From: Dehalococcoidia bacterium
GTDB lineage: Bacteria; Chloroflexota; Dehalococcoidia; Tepidiformales; Tepidiformaceae
Assembly: GCA_020850615.1 (NCBI GenBank)
Contig: JADZEI010000038.1
Location: 1-64,000 of the forward strand
Length of the DNA: 64,000 nucleotides
Reading direction: 5' to 3'
Positions 47,905 through 56,500 of the stretch are shown in pieces. Below the pieces are notes generated by a model, which was given only the letters and a program-made list of their open reading frames with translations, was not told the origin of the DNA and did not search any database. A program made the position numbers and the translations under genes. How positions within the stretch are numbered: position 1 is the stretch's first letter; each line of letters begins with the position of its first letter.

Positions 47905-48909
47905 TCAGCTGGTCTGCGCGGTCTTCACGCGTGCCAGGTCGCGGAGGGCTTCGAAGTGCTTCCGTTCTTCGTCGGTCAGGCGCTCGGGGAGCTGGACGCG
48001 GATGCGGGCGTAGAGGTCGCCGCGGGCCGAGCCGCCGAGGACGGGCATGCCCTTGCCGGCGAGGCGGACCTGGCGGCCGTTCTGGGTGAGCTCCGGGACG
48101 CGGAGGGCGACGCGGCCCTCGACCGTGGGTACTTCGACTTCGCCGCCGAGGACGGCGTCCACGTAGGGGACCGTCACGTCGGCGTAGAGGTCGTCGCCTT
48201 TGCGTTCGAAGCGCGGGTGGGCCTGGACGGTGACGACGAGGTAGAGGTCGCCGCTGGAGCCGCCGCCAACGCCGGGGCGCCCTTCGTTGGCGATGCGGAC
48301 GCGGGAGCCGGTCTTGACGCCGGCGGGGACCTTCACTTCGAGGCGGCGGTCTTTGGTGAGCTGGCCGATGCCGCCGCAGGCGTGGCAGGTGGCCCCGGCG
48401 ACATCGCCGCTGCCGCCGCATGTGCCGCAGGGTTCGGGCGACTGGAGGCGGACGACGCGGGTGGTGCCGCGGAAGGCCTCTTCGAGCGAGACCTCGACGG
48501 GGGTCTCGACATCCTGGCCGCGGCGGCTGGCGGGCTGGCTGCGGGGGCCGCCCCGTTCGCGGCGGAAGAGGTTATCGAAGATGGAGCCGAAGTCGCCGAA
48601 GCCGGCGCCCTGTTCAAAGGTGTAGCCGTTGCCGGGTGCGCGACCAAAGCCGCCGCCGCGGCGCTGCATCTCTTCGATCTGGTCGGCCTGTTCCCAGCGA
48701 TCGCCGTACTTGTCGTATTTCTTCCGCTTGTCGTCATCCGAAAGGACCTCGAAGGCCGCGGTGATCTCCTTGAAACGGGCCTCGGCGGCACGATCGTTGG
48801 GGGTCACGTCGGGGTGGTACTTGCGGGCGAGCTTGCGGTACGCGCTGCGGATTTCCTTATCCGCGGCGGTGCGGGGCACGCCAAGCACGTCGTAGAGGTT
48901 CTTCGGCAT
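47905..48909 (-). CDS. dnaJ: DnaJ-family co-chaperone with a reduced zinc centre
   Basis: 334 aa. J-domain 1-65 with HPD in RKYHPDVTPND, then a Gly/Phe-rich linker (FGRAPGNGYTFEQGAGFGDFG). The zinc region has only two CxxCxG units (PCGTCGGSG and CHACGGIG) instead of four, so a single zinc centre is expected. C-terminal peptide-binding domains and dimerisation end follow. No dnaK or grpE is next to it. ATG 48909. First gene of the dnaJ-hspR-clpC group, divergent from hsp20. Confidence 0.93.
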   Translation of the reverse strand: MPKNLYDVLGVPRTAADKEIRSAYRKLARKYHPDVTPNDRAAEARFKEITAAFEVLSDDDKRKKYDKYGDRWEQADQIEEMQRRGGGFGRAPGNGYTFEQGAGFGDFGSIFDNLFRRERGGPRSQPASRRGQDVETPVEVSLEEAFRGTTRVVRLQSPEPCGTCGGSGDVAGATCHACGGIGQLTKDRRLEVKVPAGVKTGSRVRIANEGRPGVGGGSSGDLYLVVTVQAHPRFERKGDDLYADVTVPYVDAVLGGEVEVPTVEGRVALRVPELTQNGRQVRLAGKGMPVLGGSARGDLYARIRVQLPERLTDEERKHFEALRDLARVKTAQTS

Positions 48910-48968
48910 TGCCTGCTCAGCGTAGCAAGTGGTTCGAAGGATCGCAATCGATTCTGCGGCAAGAACTC

Positions 48969-49021
48969 TGATAATCCTTTACTAAGACCTCTTGCAAGCG
49001 TCGCGGGCATATGGCTACGCT
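48969..49021. promoter_or_regulatory. Divergent dnaJ/hsp20 promoter region with shared CTTGCAAG
   Basis: The palindrome CTTGCAAG (48991-48998) contains TTGCAA, which can be read as -35 on both strands. On the minus strand TTATCA (48974-48969) lies 17 nt away as -10; on the plus strand TACGCT (49016-49021) lies 18 nt away. I do not see a full HAIR site (CTTGAGT-N7-ACTCAAG) or CIRCE. The palindrome may itself be a repressor contact. Confidence 0.4.
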
Positions 49022-49067
49022 GATCGCGGCATCAGATTCCAGGCCATCACCAAGGGAGGTCAACCCA

Positions 49068-49571
49068 ATGCCTACAACCCTCACTCGCTGGGACCCCACC
49101 GCGGAAGTCGCGAGCATGCGCGGTCTGATGGACCGCCTGTTCGAGCAGAGCTTCGGCCGCTTCCCGGCCTTCCGACCTACTGGCGAAGAGTTGGGCGCAT
49201 CAACGCTCGGGCTCGATGTCTTCGAGACCAACGACGGCTACGTGGTCAAGGCCGCTGTGCCGGGCGTGGACCCGAAGGACGTGGACGTCTCCGTCGAGGA
49301 CGATGTCCTGACGATCAAGGGCGAGTTCCAACAGCGCGACGAAGCGAACGACGAGCAGTACCTCCGCCGGGAGCTGCGCTACGGCTCGTTCCAGCGGTCG
49401 CTGCGGCTCCCGCCCACCGTCGACGCGGAGCGCGCGGAGGCACAGTTCGAGCACGGCGTGCTCAAGCTGACCCTGCCGAAGAAGCCCGAGGCGCGCGCCC
49501 GGAGCATCAAGATCACGCCGCAGGGCGTGGTCGATGGGACCGCGACGGACGGCAGCACCCCGAACGCCTGA
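49068..49571 (+). CDS. Small heat-shock protein Hsp20
   Basis: 167 aa. Alpha-crystallin domain from about 47 to 145: LDVFETNDGYVVKAAVPGVDPKDVDVSVED, LTIKGEF, FQRSLRLPPTVDAERAEAQFEHGVLKLTLPKK and the I-x-I tail SIKITP. Oligomeric holdase. ATG 49068 has AAGGGAGG at 9 nt; an upstream ATG at 49011 lies in the promoter region and is unlikely. Divergent from dnaJ and followed by a terminator. Confidence 0.95.
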   Translation: MPTTLTRWDPTAEVASMRGLMDRLFEQSFGRFPAFRPTGEELGASTLGLDVFETNDGYVVKAAVPGVDPKDVDVSVEDDVLTIKGEFQQRDEANDEQYLRRELRYGSFQRSLRLPPTVDAERAEAQFEHGVLKLTLPKKPEARARSIKITPQGVVDGTATDGSTPNA

Positions 49572-49596
49572 GCCAGTCGCCCAGGCACCGCGTCAG

Positions 49597-49620
49597 CCGG
49601 CCTCATTCGAGGCCGGTTTT
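49597..49620 (+). terminator. Rho-independent terminator after hsp20
   Basis: CCGGCCTC (49597-49604), loop ATTC, GAGGCCGG (49609-49616) followed by TTTTCATTT. The clearest intrinsic terminator in the window. Confidence 0.92.
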
Positions 49621-49720
49621 CATTTAACCACCCGGTCTCCACCGCGAGCTGGAACATTCCCGCCCACACCTGCGTCTGAGGACGTATCCCCCGCGTATTG
49701 ATCTTCAAAGGGAGGGGAAC

Positions 49721-50635
49721 ATGAAGGGCACACTGGCGGTGGTCATCCTCGCGCTCGCGGCGGTGCTGGCCGCGTGCGGCGGCGACACTGGCGACGACGA
49801 CGACTCGGGCAGCGCGCGCTCGGAGTCGCGGACGGACAGCGATCGGGCGGCGGGCGAGGCGGCGCCGGCCGGGACCGCGACGAGCGGGGGCGGAACGGCG
49901 GGCGACGTCGCGAGCCAGGACTCGAGCTTCCAGCGCAAGGTCATCTTCACGTCGACGATCGCGCTGCAGGTCGATGACGTGGCGATGTCGTTCACGGCCG
50001 TGCAGCGGCTCGCGCGCGAATCCGGCGGCTACGTCGAGGAGTCGTCGATGTCGCGGTCGAACGACGAGGAGGGGCCGAAGTCGGCGACGCTGACGCTGCG
50101 GGTGCCGGCAGACCGGAACGGTGACGTCATCGCATCGCTGCGGACCATCCCTGGCGCCACGGTGGCGAGCGAGAGTTCGCGGTCGACGGAAGTGACCGAG
50201 GAGTACACGGACCTGCAGAGCCGGTTGCGGAACCTGGAGCGGACGGAAGCGCAGTACCTGGAGCTGCTCGCGAAGGCGACGTCGATCGAGGACATCCTGA
50301 CGGTTTCGGACCGGCTGAACACGGTGCGCGGGCAGATCGAGCAGGCGCAGGGCCGGGTCGCGGTCCTGGACGACCTGGTCGACCTCGCGACGATCGACGT
50401 GTCGCTGGCGGCGGTGGTGGCGCGGGCGCAGGGTTCGGGCGATTCCGGGCCGAGCAGCTTCGTGGAGGCGTTCGAAGGCGCGTGGGAGGCTGCCACCGAG
50501 GCGGGCCGGTACGCGCTCGCGGCGTCGGCGGTGCTGCTGGTGGCGGCGATCTGGCTCGCGGGGCCGGCGATCATCGTCGTGGCGGGCGTCGTCGTCGCGC
50601 GGCGCCTGGGGCGGCGGACGGTGGCGAGCGAGTGA
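49721..50635 (+). CDS. DUF4349 lipoprotein
   Basis: 304 aa. Lipoprotein signal: LAVVILALAAVLAACGG with Cys19 as lipidation site. Then an acidic/Ser linker, the DUF4349 domain (KVIFTSTIALQVDDVAMSFTAV, TLTLRVPADRNGDVIASL), a coiled-coil (LQSRLRNLERTEAQYLELLAKA, DRLNTVRGQIEQAQGRVAVL) and a C-terminal helix (about 265-295). Anchored envelope protein; function unknown. ATG 49721 has AAAGGGAGGGG at 5 nt. Confidence 0.9.
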   Translation: MKGTLAVVILALAAVLAACGGDTGDDDDSGSARSESRTDSDRAAGEAAPAGTATSGGGTAGDVASQDSSFQRKVIFTSTIALQVDDVAMSFTAVQRLARESGGYVEESSMSRSNDEEGPKSATLTLRVPADRNGDVIASLRTIPGATVASESSRSTEVTEEYTDLQSRLRNLERTEAQYLELLAKATSIEDILTVSDRLNTVRGQIEQAQGRVAVLDDLVDLATIDVSLAAVVARAQGSGDSGPSSFVEAFEGAWEAATEAGRYALAASAVLLVAAIWLAGPAIIVVAGVVVARRLGRRTVASE

Positions 50636-50691
50636 CGGGCTGGCGGTGCCCAGGCGGCGGGCGCAGATAGCGGCGGGGGGCGCCGCGCGGG

Positions 50692-51567
50692 CTATTCCGG
50701 CGTGACGCCGAGCACCTGGAGGAACGCCTGGCGGGCCGCGTCGGGGTCGGCAGGCGCGGCGGCGGGCTGTTGGGCGCCGATGAGCCCGCCCTGGTGCAGC
50801 GTGATGCCGCCATCGATGACCAGCGCGTGCCCGGTGATGAACCGGGCGGCGTCGCTGGAGAGCCAGAGGACGCCGTTCGCGATATCTTCCGGCATACCGG
50901 CCATCTTCAGCGGCTGGGAGTTCTGAAAGACGAGCGGGAGCGTCTTGAGCGTCTGGTCGGCCTGCGAGTCGGTGAGCTCGAGGCCCTGGGCGAAGATGCG
51001 CGTGGTGATGGCGCCGGGGCAGACGCAGTTCACGCGGATGTTCCAGGCGGCCAGCTCGACCGCGACCGACTTGGTGAGGTGGATGACCGCCGCCTTGGCG
51101 GCGCTGTAGACGTGCGGGCCGGCGGTCGTGCGGATGCCGGCCACGCTGGCCGTGCTCACGATGGAGCCGGAGCGTTGCTGCTTCATGATCGGCGCGGCGT
51201 GCTTCATGCCCATGATCGGCGCCTTCAGGAGGACGTCCATCGTGCGGTCATAGCCGTCCATGTCGGTCTCGTCGATGGGCCCGCCGACACCGCCGAAGCC
51301 CGCGTTGTTGAACAGCGTGTCAAGCCGCCCGAAGCGCTGGACGGCCGCGTGGACGGCGTTCTTCACGTCCTCTTCGCTCGAAACGTCGGTCTTGACGAAG
51401 GTCGCGCTGCTGGAACCGAGCTCCTCGGCAAGCGCGTGGCCGCGGCCTTCGTGCAGGTCGGAGATGACGACGCGCGCGCCCTCTTCGACGAACCGGCGGA
51501 CCGTGCCTTCGCCGATGCCACTGGCGCCGCCAGTGATGACGGCGACCTTCCCATCCATGATGCCCAC
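50692..51567 (-). CDS. Short-chain dehydrogenase/reductase
   Basis: 291 aa classical SDR. NAD(P) motif VITGGASGIGEGTV (near 10-20), NNAG (near 88), catalytic SIVSTASVAG and Tyr/Lys in HVYSAAKAAVIHL (near 155-160), and the PG motif VCPGAITTRI. The C-terminal 40 residues are an Ala/Pro extension (AAAPADPDAARQAFLQVLG). Substrate unknown. Start GTG 51567 or ATG 51558. Confidence 0.92.
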   Translation of the reverse strand: MGIMDGKVAVITGGASGIGEGTVRRFVEEGARVVISDLHEGRGHALAEELGSSSATFVKTDVSSEEDVKNAVHAAVQRFGRLDTLFNNAGFGGVGGPIDETDMDGYDRTMDVLLKAPIMGMKHAAPIMKQQRSGSIVSTASVAGIRTTAGPHVYSAAKAAVIHLTKSVAVELAAWNIRVNCVCPGAITTRIFAQGLELTDSQADQTLKTLPLVFQNSQPLKMAGMPEDIANGVLWLSSDAARFITGHALVIDGGITLHQGGLIGAQQPAAAPADPDAARQAFLQVLGVTPE

Positions 51568-51625
51568 GCGCCCACCCCAGTCCCGAATATGGTTCGGCGA
51601 ATCATAGGCGCGGGCGGCGTGCGGT

Positions 51626-52015
51626 CTACTGCGGCGGGCGGACCATTGTCGCCATGAGCTGCTCGAGCTCGGCCGCGGGGTCGTCGCTGCAGCCGGAATG
51701 CACGGGCGAGACCTGGATGATGGTGCTGCGGGGGGCGGTCATCCAGTGGAAGCGCTCGGCCTGGGTAAGCTCGCCGAGCGGGCCTGCGTCCTTGCCGCCC
51801 CTGGCGAGCAGGGGGAACACCTCGAGGTGCTGTTCGATGGCGTCGAGGTCCGCGGTGGGGGCGAGCGCCTGGATGCGGCCGCGGTCGAGCTCGACCTGCG
51901 CGCCGAGGTAGCGTTTCTCCCGCGAGAAGACGACGACGCCGGCGTTCACGAATTCGCCGCGTTCGACGGACGGCACGACGCGGATGATCGCGTAGTCAAA
52001 CGAGCAGGCGGGCAC
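51626..52015 (-). CDS. DUF3037 protein
   Basis: 129 aa. FDYAIIRVVPSVERGEFVNAGVVVFSREKRYLGAQVELD is the hallmark DUF3037 start (seen in pieces: FDYAIIRVVP, GEFVNAGVVVF). GTG at 52015 follows GGAGGAGG at 6 nt; the start lies inside the upstream kinase gene (20-bp overlap), so the pair is translationally coupled. DUF3037 proteins regularly accompany HipA-like kinases; function unknown. Confidence 0.85.
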   Translation of the reverse strand: MPACSFDYAIIRVVPSVERGEFVNAGVVVFSREKRYLGAQVELDRGRIQALAPTADLDAIEQHLEVFPLLARGGKDAGPLGELTQAERFHWMTAPRSTIIQVSPVHSGCSDDPAAELEQLMATMVRPPQ

Positions 52016-52775
52016 GGTCGGCCTCCTCCACGAACGCGGCGCGGGCTGCGAGCCGCAGGCACAGGTACTCGACATAGGCGGCGCGCTCGGCGCCCTCGTC
52101 GTCGAATGGCGGGCCGCCGAGCCATTCGCCGGGGACGGCGGCGACGATGTCTTCGAACACCGCGCGGTCGAGCTTTGCCGCCAGGTCCGCATCGGCATCT
52201 GCGACCGACGATGCGCGATCAAGCAGCACGTGCTGCTTGATCGCAGGGAACGGCGAGGCCGCGCGCGCGGCGTAGTCCTTCCAGTCGTGGTGAACGTAGA
52301 GGGCGGCGCCGTTGTCGATGAGCCAGGGTTCGCGGTGCCAGTAGAGGATGTTCGGGTTGCGCACGGTGCGGTCGACGTTGGTCACGAAGGCGTCGAACCA
52401 GACGACGCGGGCCGCGAAGCCGGGGTCGATGCCGCGGGCGGCCACGGGGTCGAAGCCGAGGGCTCCGGGGAGGAAGTCCATGCCGAGGTTCGGGCCGCCG
52501 CTCGCCAGGACCGTGGCGGCGATCTCCGGGTCCGGCTCGGAGCGCCCGAGCACGGGGTCGAGCTCGACGATGACCAGCTCGGGCACCGGCAGGCCGAGTC
52601 GCCGGCCGATCTCGCCGGCGATGACTTCGGCCACGAGCGTCTTCGCGCCCTGGGCGGCTGCGTGGAACTTGAGGACGTAGAGCCCGTCGTCGTCGGCCTC
52701 GACGAGCGCGGGGACGGAGCCGCCTTCACGCAGGGGCGTGACGTAACGCGTGGCGGCGACGCGGCGGAGCTCCAT
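51996..52775 (-). CDS. HipA-like kinase
   Basis: 259 aa. A compact version of HipA: LYVLKFHAAAQGAKTLVAEVIAGEIGRRLGLPVPE (Lys near 37), the catalytic segment VVWFDAFVTNVDRTVRNPNILYW (Asp/Asn near 140-150) and metal-binding LIDNGAALYVHHDW (near 158). It lacks the N-terminal HipA subdomain of about 100 aa. ATG 52775 follows GGAGAA. Partner DUF3037 overlaps at its 3' end. The usual HipB antitoxin is not present. Confidence 0.85.
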   Translation of the reverse strand: MELRRVAATRYVTPLREGGSVPALVEADDDGLYVLKFHAAAQGAKTLVAEVIAGEIGRRLGLPVPELVIVELDPVLGRSEPDPEIAATVLASGGPNLGMDFLPGALGFDPVAARGIDPGFAARVVWFDAFVTNVDRTVRNPNILYWHREPWLIDNGAALYVHHDWKDYAARAASPFPAIKQHVLLDRASSVADADADLAAKLDRAVFEDIVAAVPGEWLGGPPFDDEGAERAAYVEYLCLRLAARAAFVEEADRARLLV

Positions 52776-52841
52776 GCCGCCATTCTCCGGCTGGCCCGGC
52801 CCACGAACCAACCGGGGAGTTGCGGTGCGCGGCGGCGGCCG

Positions 52842-52847
52842 TAAGAT
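52842..52847 (+). promoter_or_regulatory. -10 hexamer TAAGAT for the leaderless CoA-transferase gene
   Basis: TAAGAT ends 8 nt before ATG 52856; no ribosome-binding site intervenes. Confidence 0.5.
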
Positions 52848-52855
52848 TCGCCGCT

Positions 52856-55225
52856 ATGCCGCTCGCCACCTCGCTCCAGGGCCTCCGGGTCATCGAATGT
52901 GCCGGCTGGGACGCCGTCTACGCCGGCCGCCTCCTCGCCGATGCCGGCGCCGACGTCGTCCGCGTCGTGCCACCAACGGGCGACCCGCTCGACCGCGAGG
53001 GCCCGTTCCTCGGCGACACGGACGTGTCGATCCAGGGCACCTGGTACAACGCGGGCAAGCGCATCGTTGCGCTGGACCTCGCGACTGGGGATGGCCGCGC
53101 CGCGCTGCGCGAGCTGGTCGCGGCGGCGGACATCCTGCTCGAAGACTGGCGGCCGGGCGCCGAGCCGCTTGCGGCGGAGGAGCTGGCCGCGGCGAACCCG
53201 CGCCTGGTGCGCGTGTCGGTCACGCCGGCGGGCCGCGATGCGGCGGAGCAGTGGGTGACGAACGACCTGGTCGCGAACGCGCTCTCGGGTTCGGCATCGG
53301 TCACGGGGGACCGGGACACGCCGCCGCTGACCGGCTGGGGGAACCAGACGCACCACACCGTGGGGTTCTACGTCGCGATCTCGGCGCTGGCCGCGCTGCA
53401 CGCGGCGCGGGCCACAGGCGTCGCGCAGCACGTCGACCTCTCGTCGCACGAGGCGCTGGTCTCGTGCACCGAGCAGGTCCTCATGGAGTGGTTCTTCCCG
53501 GGCACGTGGGGGCCGGCGCAGACGGTCGCGCCGCGGCAGGGGCCGCTCCACTGGACCGGCGCCTACTCGATCTACCCCGGCAAGAACGGCCAGGGCGCGC
53601 AGGTCACGGTGGCACTCCGCCCGGACACGGTCATCGGGTGGATGGCGGGTGAGGGGATGGCCGGCGAGCTCCTGGACGCGGAGCGCTTCCCGGACGTGAT
53701 CGCGCTGATCAAGGAGCTGCCGCTGGTGATGGACACGGTCCGCCAGTGGATCGCCACGAAGGACCCGGTCCAGTTCTTTTTCGACGCCCAGGAGCGGCGG
53801 CTCCCGTTCGGGGTGGTGCTCGACGTGCCGGATGCGATGGCGAGCCCGCAGATCGCGGCGCGCGAGTTCGTCCGCGAGGTGGAGGTGCCTGGGGCGGGGA
53901 TGGTGCCGATGCCGGGGCGGTCCGTGGGCAACGAGCCGGGAACACCCCACCTGCCGGCGCCGGTGCGCGTCGCGGTCCGGGACCTCGGCTGGGAACCGCG
54001 TGCGGCGGCCGGGGGCGATGCGTCGCCGGCGACGCCGCACCGACCGCTCGCTGGGATACGCGTGCTCGACTTCACACACGTGCTCGCGGGGCCGTTTGGC
54101 ACGCGGGTCCTCGGCGACCTTGGTGCCGAGGTCATCAAGATCAACACGGCTGCGCGGGCGGGCGGGGCGAACAGCCCGGTGCACCCGTATTACGTGATGT
54201 GGAACCGCAGCAAGCGCGGCGTGAACGTGAACGTGGCGCTGCCGGAGGGCCTCGCCGTGGCGCGGCGCCTCGCCGAGCGGTCGGACGTGATCAGCGAGAA
54301 CTTCAGCGCGGGCGTGCTGCGCAAGTGGGGGCTCGACCGGACCTCGATGGCAGCTGCCAACCCCGGGCTGACCACGGTCTCGATGGGCGGGATGGGCCAG
54401 ACCGGGCCGTGGCGCAGCTTCCTCACGTTCGCGCCGACGATCCACGCGCTCGTGGGGCTGACGCACCTGACGAACCCGCCCGGGGAGTCGCTGCTCGGGT
54501 ACGGCTTCTCGCTGACCGACCACCTCAGCGGGCTCGCGGGCGCGCTGGCGGCGCTGGAGGGCGTGGAACATCGCCGCCGCACGGGCGAGGGGCTCGAAAT
54601 CGACCTTTCGCAGTACGAGCTGGGCCTGGGGATCATGGCGCCGACGCTCATCGACTACCTCGCGAACGGCACGAAGCACGAGCCGGTGGGCAACCGCCAC
54701 CCCTTCGGGACCTGGGCGCCGCATGGCATCTACCGCGCGGCCGGCGAGGACCACTGGGTAGCGATCGCGGCGCGGGGCGACGCGCAGTTCGCGGCGCTCT
54801 GCCGGACGATGGGGCGCGAGGAGCTCGCCGCCGACGCGCGCTTCGCCACCCACGACGCGCGGCTCGCGAACCAGGACGCGCTCGACGCGGCGGTCGAGGA
54901 CTGGACGCGCACCCGGGACCGGTACGCCGTGATGGCGGTGTGCCAGGCTGCGGGCGTCCCCGCGGGCGCGGTCCAGCGCGCGCCGGACCTGGTCGAGCAC
55001 GACCCGAACACGCGGCATCGCCGGCTCTTCACGACGTACAACGAGGCCGGGATCTATGGCGACTACGGCGCCGACCAGTACCCCGCGCTGGTCAACGGCG
55101 CGCGGCCGTCGGCGGCGTTCGGGGTCCGGCAACCGGGCGAGGACACGTTCGATGTCCTGGCGTCGGTGCTCGGGATGGGCGACGAGGAGATCGCCGGGCT
55201 CATGGCCGCGGGCGCGTTGTCCTGA
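52856..55225 (+). CDS. Fused double family III CoA-transferase (CaiB/BaiF)
   Basis: 789 aa, twice the normal size. Residues about 1-385 and 400-789 are both CaiB/BaiF-like (starts LQGLRVIECAGWDAVYAGRLLADAGADVVRV and LAGIRVLDFTHVLAGPFGTRVLGDLGAEVIKI, each seen in part). The catalytic Asp of the family is found in the second half (Asp555 in SLTDHLSG), but the aligned position in the first half is His166 (THHTVG). So the first half is probably inactive or structural. CoA moves between carboxylic acids; substrates unknown. TAAGAT 8 nt before ATG 52856 suggests a leaderless mRNA. The cysS-like gene begins 50 bp on. Confidence 0.9.
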   Translation: MPLATSLQGLRVIECAGWDAVYAGRLLADAGADVVRVVPPTGDPLDREGPFLGDTDVSIQGTWYNAGKRIVALDLATGDGRAALRELVAAADILLEDWRPGAEPLAAEELAAANPRLVRVSVTPAGRDAAEQWVTNDLVANALSGSASVTGDRDTPPLTGWGNQTHHTVGFYVAISALAALHAARATGVAQHVDLSSHEALVSCTEQVLMEWFFPGTWGPAQTVAPRQGPLHWTGAYSIYPGKNGQGAQVTVALRPDTVIGWMAGEGMAGELLDAERFPDVIALIKELPLVMDTVRQWIATKDPVQFFFDAQERRLPFGVVLDVPDAMASPQIAAREFVREVEVPGAGMVPMPGRSVGNEPGTPHLPAPVRVAVRDLGWEPRAAAGGDASPATPHRPLAGIRVLDFTHVLAGPFGTRVLGDLGAEVIKINTAARAGGANSPVHPYYVMWNRSKRGVNVNVALPEGLAVARRLAERSDVISENFSAGVLRKWGLDRTSMAAANPGLTTVSMGGMGQTGPWRSFLTFAPTIHALVGLTHLTNPPGESLLGYGFSLTDHLSGLAGALAALEGVEHRRRTGEGLEIDLSQYELGLGIMAPTLIDYLANGTKHEPVGNRHPFGTWAPHGIYRAAGEDHWVAIAARGDAQFAALCRTMGREELAADARFATHDARLANQDALDAAVEDWTRTRDRYAVMAVCQAAGVPAGAVQRAPDLVEHDPNTRHRRLFTTYNEAGIYGDYGADQYPALVNGARPSAAFGVRQPGEDTFDVLASVLGMGDEEIAGLMAAGALS

Positions 55226-55274
55226 GCCGGATCGCCTCTGCTACGCTGGTTCGACGCCGTTCGGGGAGGGATGC

Positions 55275-56498
55275 GTGACACTACGCCTGTATTCGACGCT
55301 GGGCCGGGAGGTGCGCGAGCTCAGGCCCGTGGCGCCGCCGGAAGTGCGGATCTACGTCTGCGGTGTCACGCCCTACGACGTCACGCACCTGGGCCACGCG
55401 TTCTCGTACGTGCAGTTCGATGCCCTCCGGCGCTACCTCCACTACAAGGGCTTCAAGCCGAAGTACGTCCAGAACATCACGGACATCGACGACGACATGA
55501 TCATGGTCTCGAAGCGGCAGGGCGGGCGGCCGATCCCCGAGATCCGCGACGAGAATGACGCCATCTTCCGCGCCGACCTCGACCGCCTGAACGTGTTGCG
55601 CCCGCACGTCTACCCGCGGGCCACTGACCACATCCCGCAGATCATCGAGGCGACGGAAGCGATCATCCGGAACGGCTGCGGCTACGTGGTCGACGGCGAC
55701 GTGTTCTTCGAAGCGGCCAACTTCCCTGGGTATGGCAAGCTCAACGGCGTGACCATTGCCGAGCTGGCGAAGCGCGAGAACCCCGAATCGAAGCGCGAGT
55801 GGAAGAAGCGCGGGCCGTTGGACTTCCTCCTCTGGCAGCGGACCGAGCCGGACGAGCCGAGCTGGGAGAGCCCCTGGGGCCCCGGCCGCCCGGGCTGGAG
55901 CATCGAGTGCACGGCGATGTCGACCACGCACCTGGGGTCGCAGCTCGACATCCACGGCGGGGGCAGCGACCTCGTCTTCCCGCACCACGAAAACGAGATC
56001 GCCCAGGCCGAGGTGATGACCGGGCAGGCGCCGTTCTGCGGCTTCTGGATGCACAACGGCATGCTCCAGCTCGAAGGCGTGAAGATGAGCAAGTCGCTCG
56101 GGAACCTGGTGCTGGCGCGGGTGCTGATGCAGGAGTTCGACCCGGATCACCTGCGGCTCTACCTGCTCAGCCACCACTACCGGGAGAACGCGGACTACCA
56201 CTCCTACGGGCTGCCGGCGCTCGGTGCGCGCTACGAGCAGCTCATGCTTGCCGTGCGGGCCGAGTCTGCGCCCGCGGAGCCGTCGGCGGTGTTGCGAGCG
56301 AAGTGGGAAGCGGCGATGGACGAGGACTTCGGCCTGCCCCAGGCGCTCGACGTGCTGGACGAAGCGGCCGTGCGCGTGCTGCATGGCACGGCCGAGCCGG
56401 GCGAGCAGCAGCTCCTCCGCGAGGCGCTGTCGGTGCTCGGGTTCGCATTCGCCGGTTCGCCGGGGCCCGCGAACGGGCACCTCTCGCCGGACCTGTAG
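55275..56498 (+). CDS. cysS: Cysteinyl-tRNA synthetase (MshC-like features)
   Basis: 407 aa class I ligase. N-terminal YVCGVTPYDVTHLGHAFSYVQFD holds the HLGH form of HIGH (near 32), zinc/substrate Cys in IECTAMSTTHLG (near 214), FPHHENEIAQAE and KMSKSLGN (near 270). TPYDxTHLGHA is frequent in MshC, the mycothiol ligase; HHENEIAQ and WMHNG are CysS-like. The protein is about 60 aa shorter than typical CysS. Both possibilities stay open. GTG at 55275 with GGGGAGGG at 5 nt. Confidence 0.85.
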   Translation: MTLRLYSTLGREVRELRPVAPPEVRIYVCGVTPYDVTHLGHAFSYVQFDALRRYLHYKGFKPKYVQNITDIDDDMIMVSKRQGGRPIPEIRDENDAIFRADLDRLNVLRPHVYPRATDHIPQIIEATEAIIRNGCGYVVDGDVFFEAANFPGYGKLNGVTIAELAKRENPESKREWKKRGPLDFLLWQRTEPDEPSWESPWGPGRPGWSIECTAMSTTHLGSQLDIHGGGSDLVFPHHENEIAQAEVMTGQAPFCGFWMHNGMLQLEGVKMSKSLGNLVLARVLMQEFDPDHLRLYLLSHHYRENADYHSYGLPALGARYEQLMLAVRAESAPAEPSAVLRAKWEAAMDEDFGLPQALDVLDEAAVRVLHGTAEPGEQQLLREALSVLGFAFAGSPGPANGHLSPDL

Positions 56499-56500
56499 CC

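Noticed and set aside
52382-55132. 916-codon open frame opposite the CoA-transferase gene
   Set aside because: Arg/His/Pro-rich antisense shadow without any domain.
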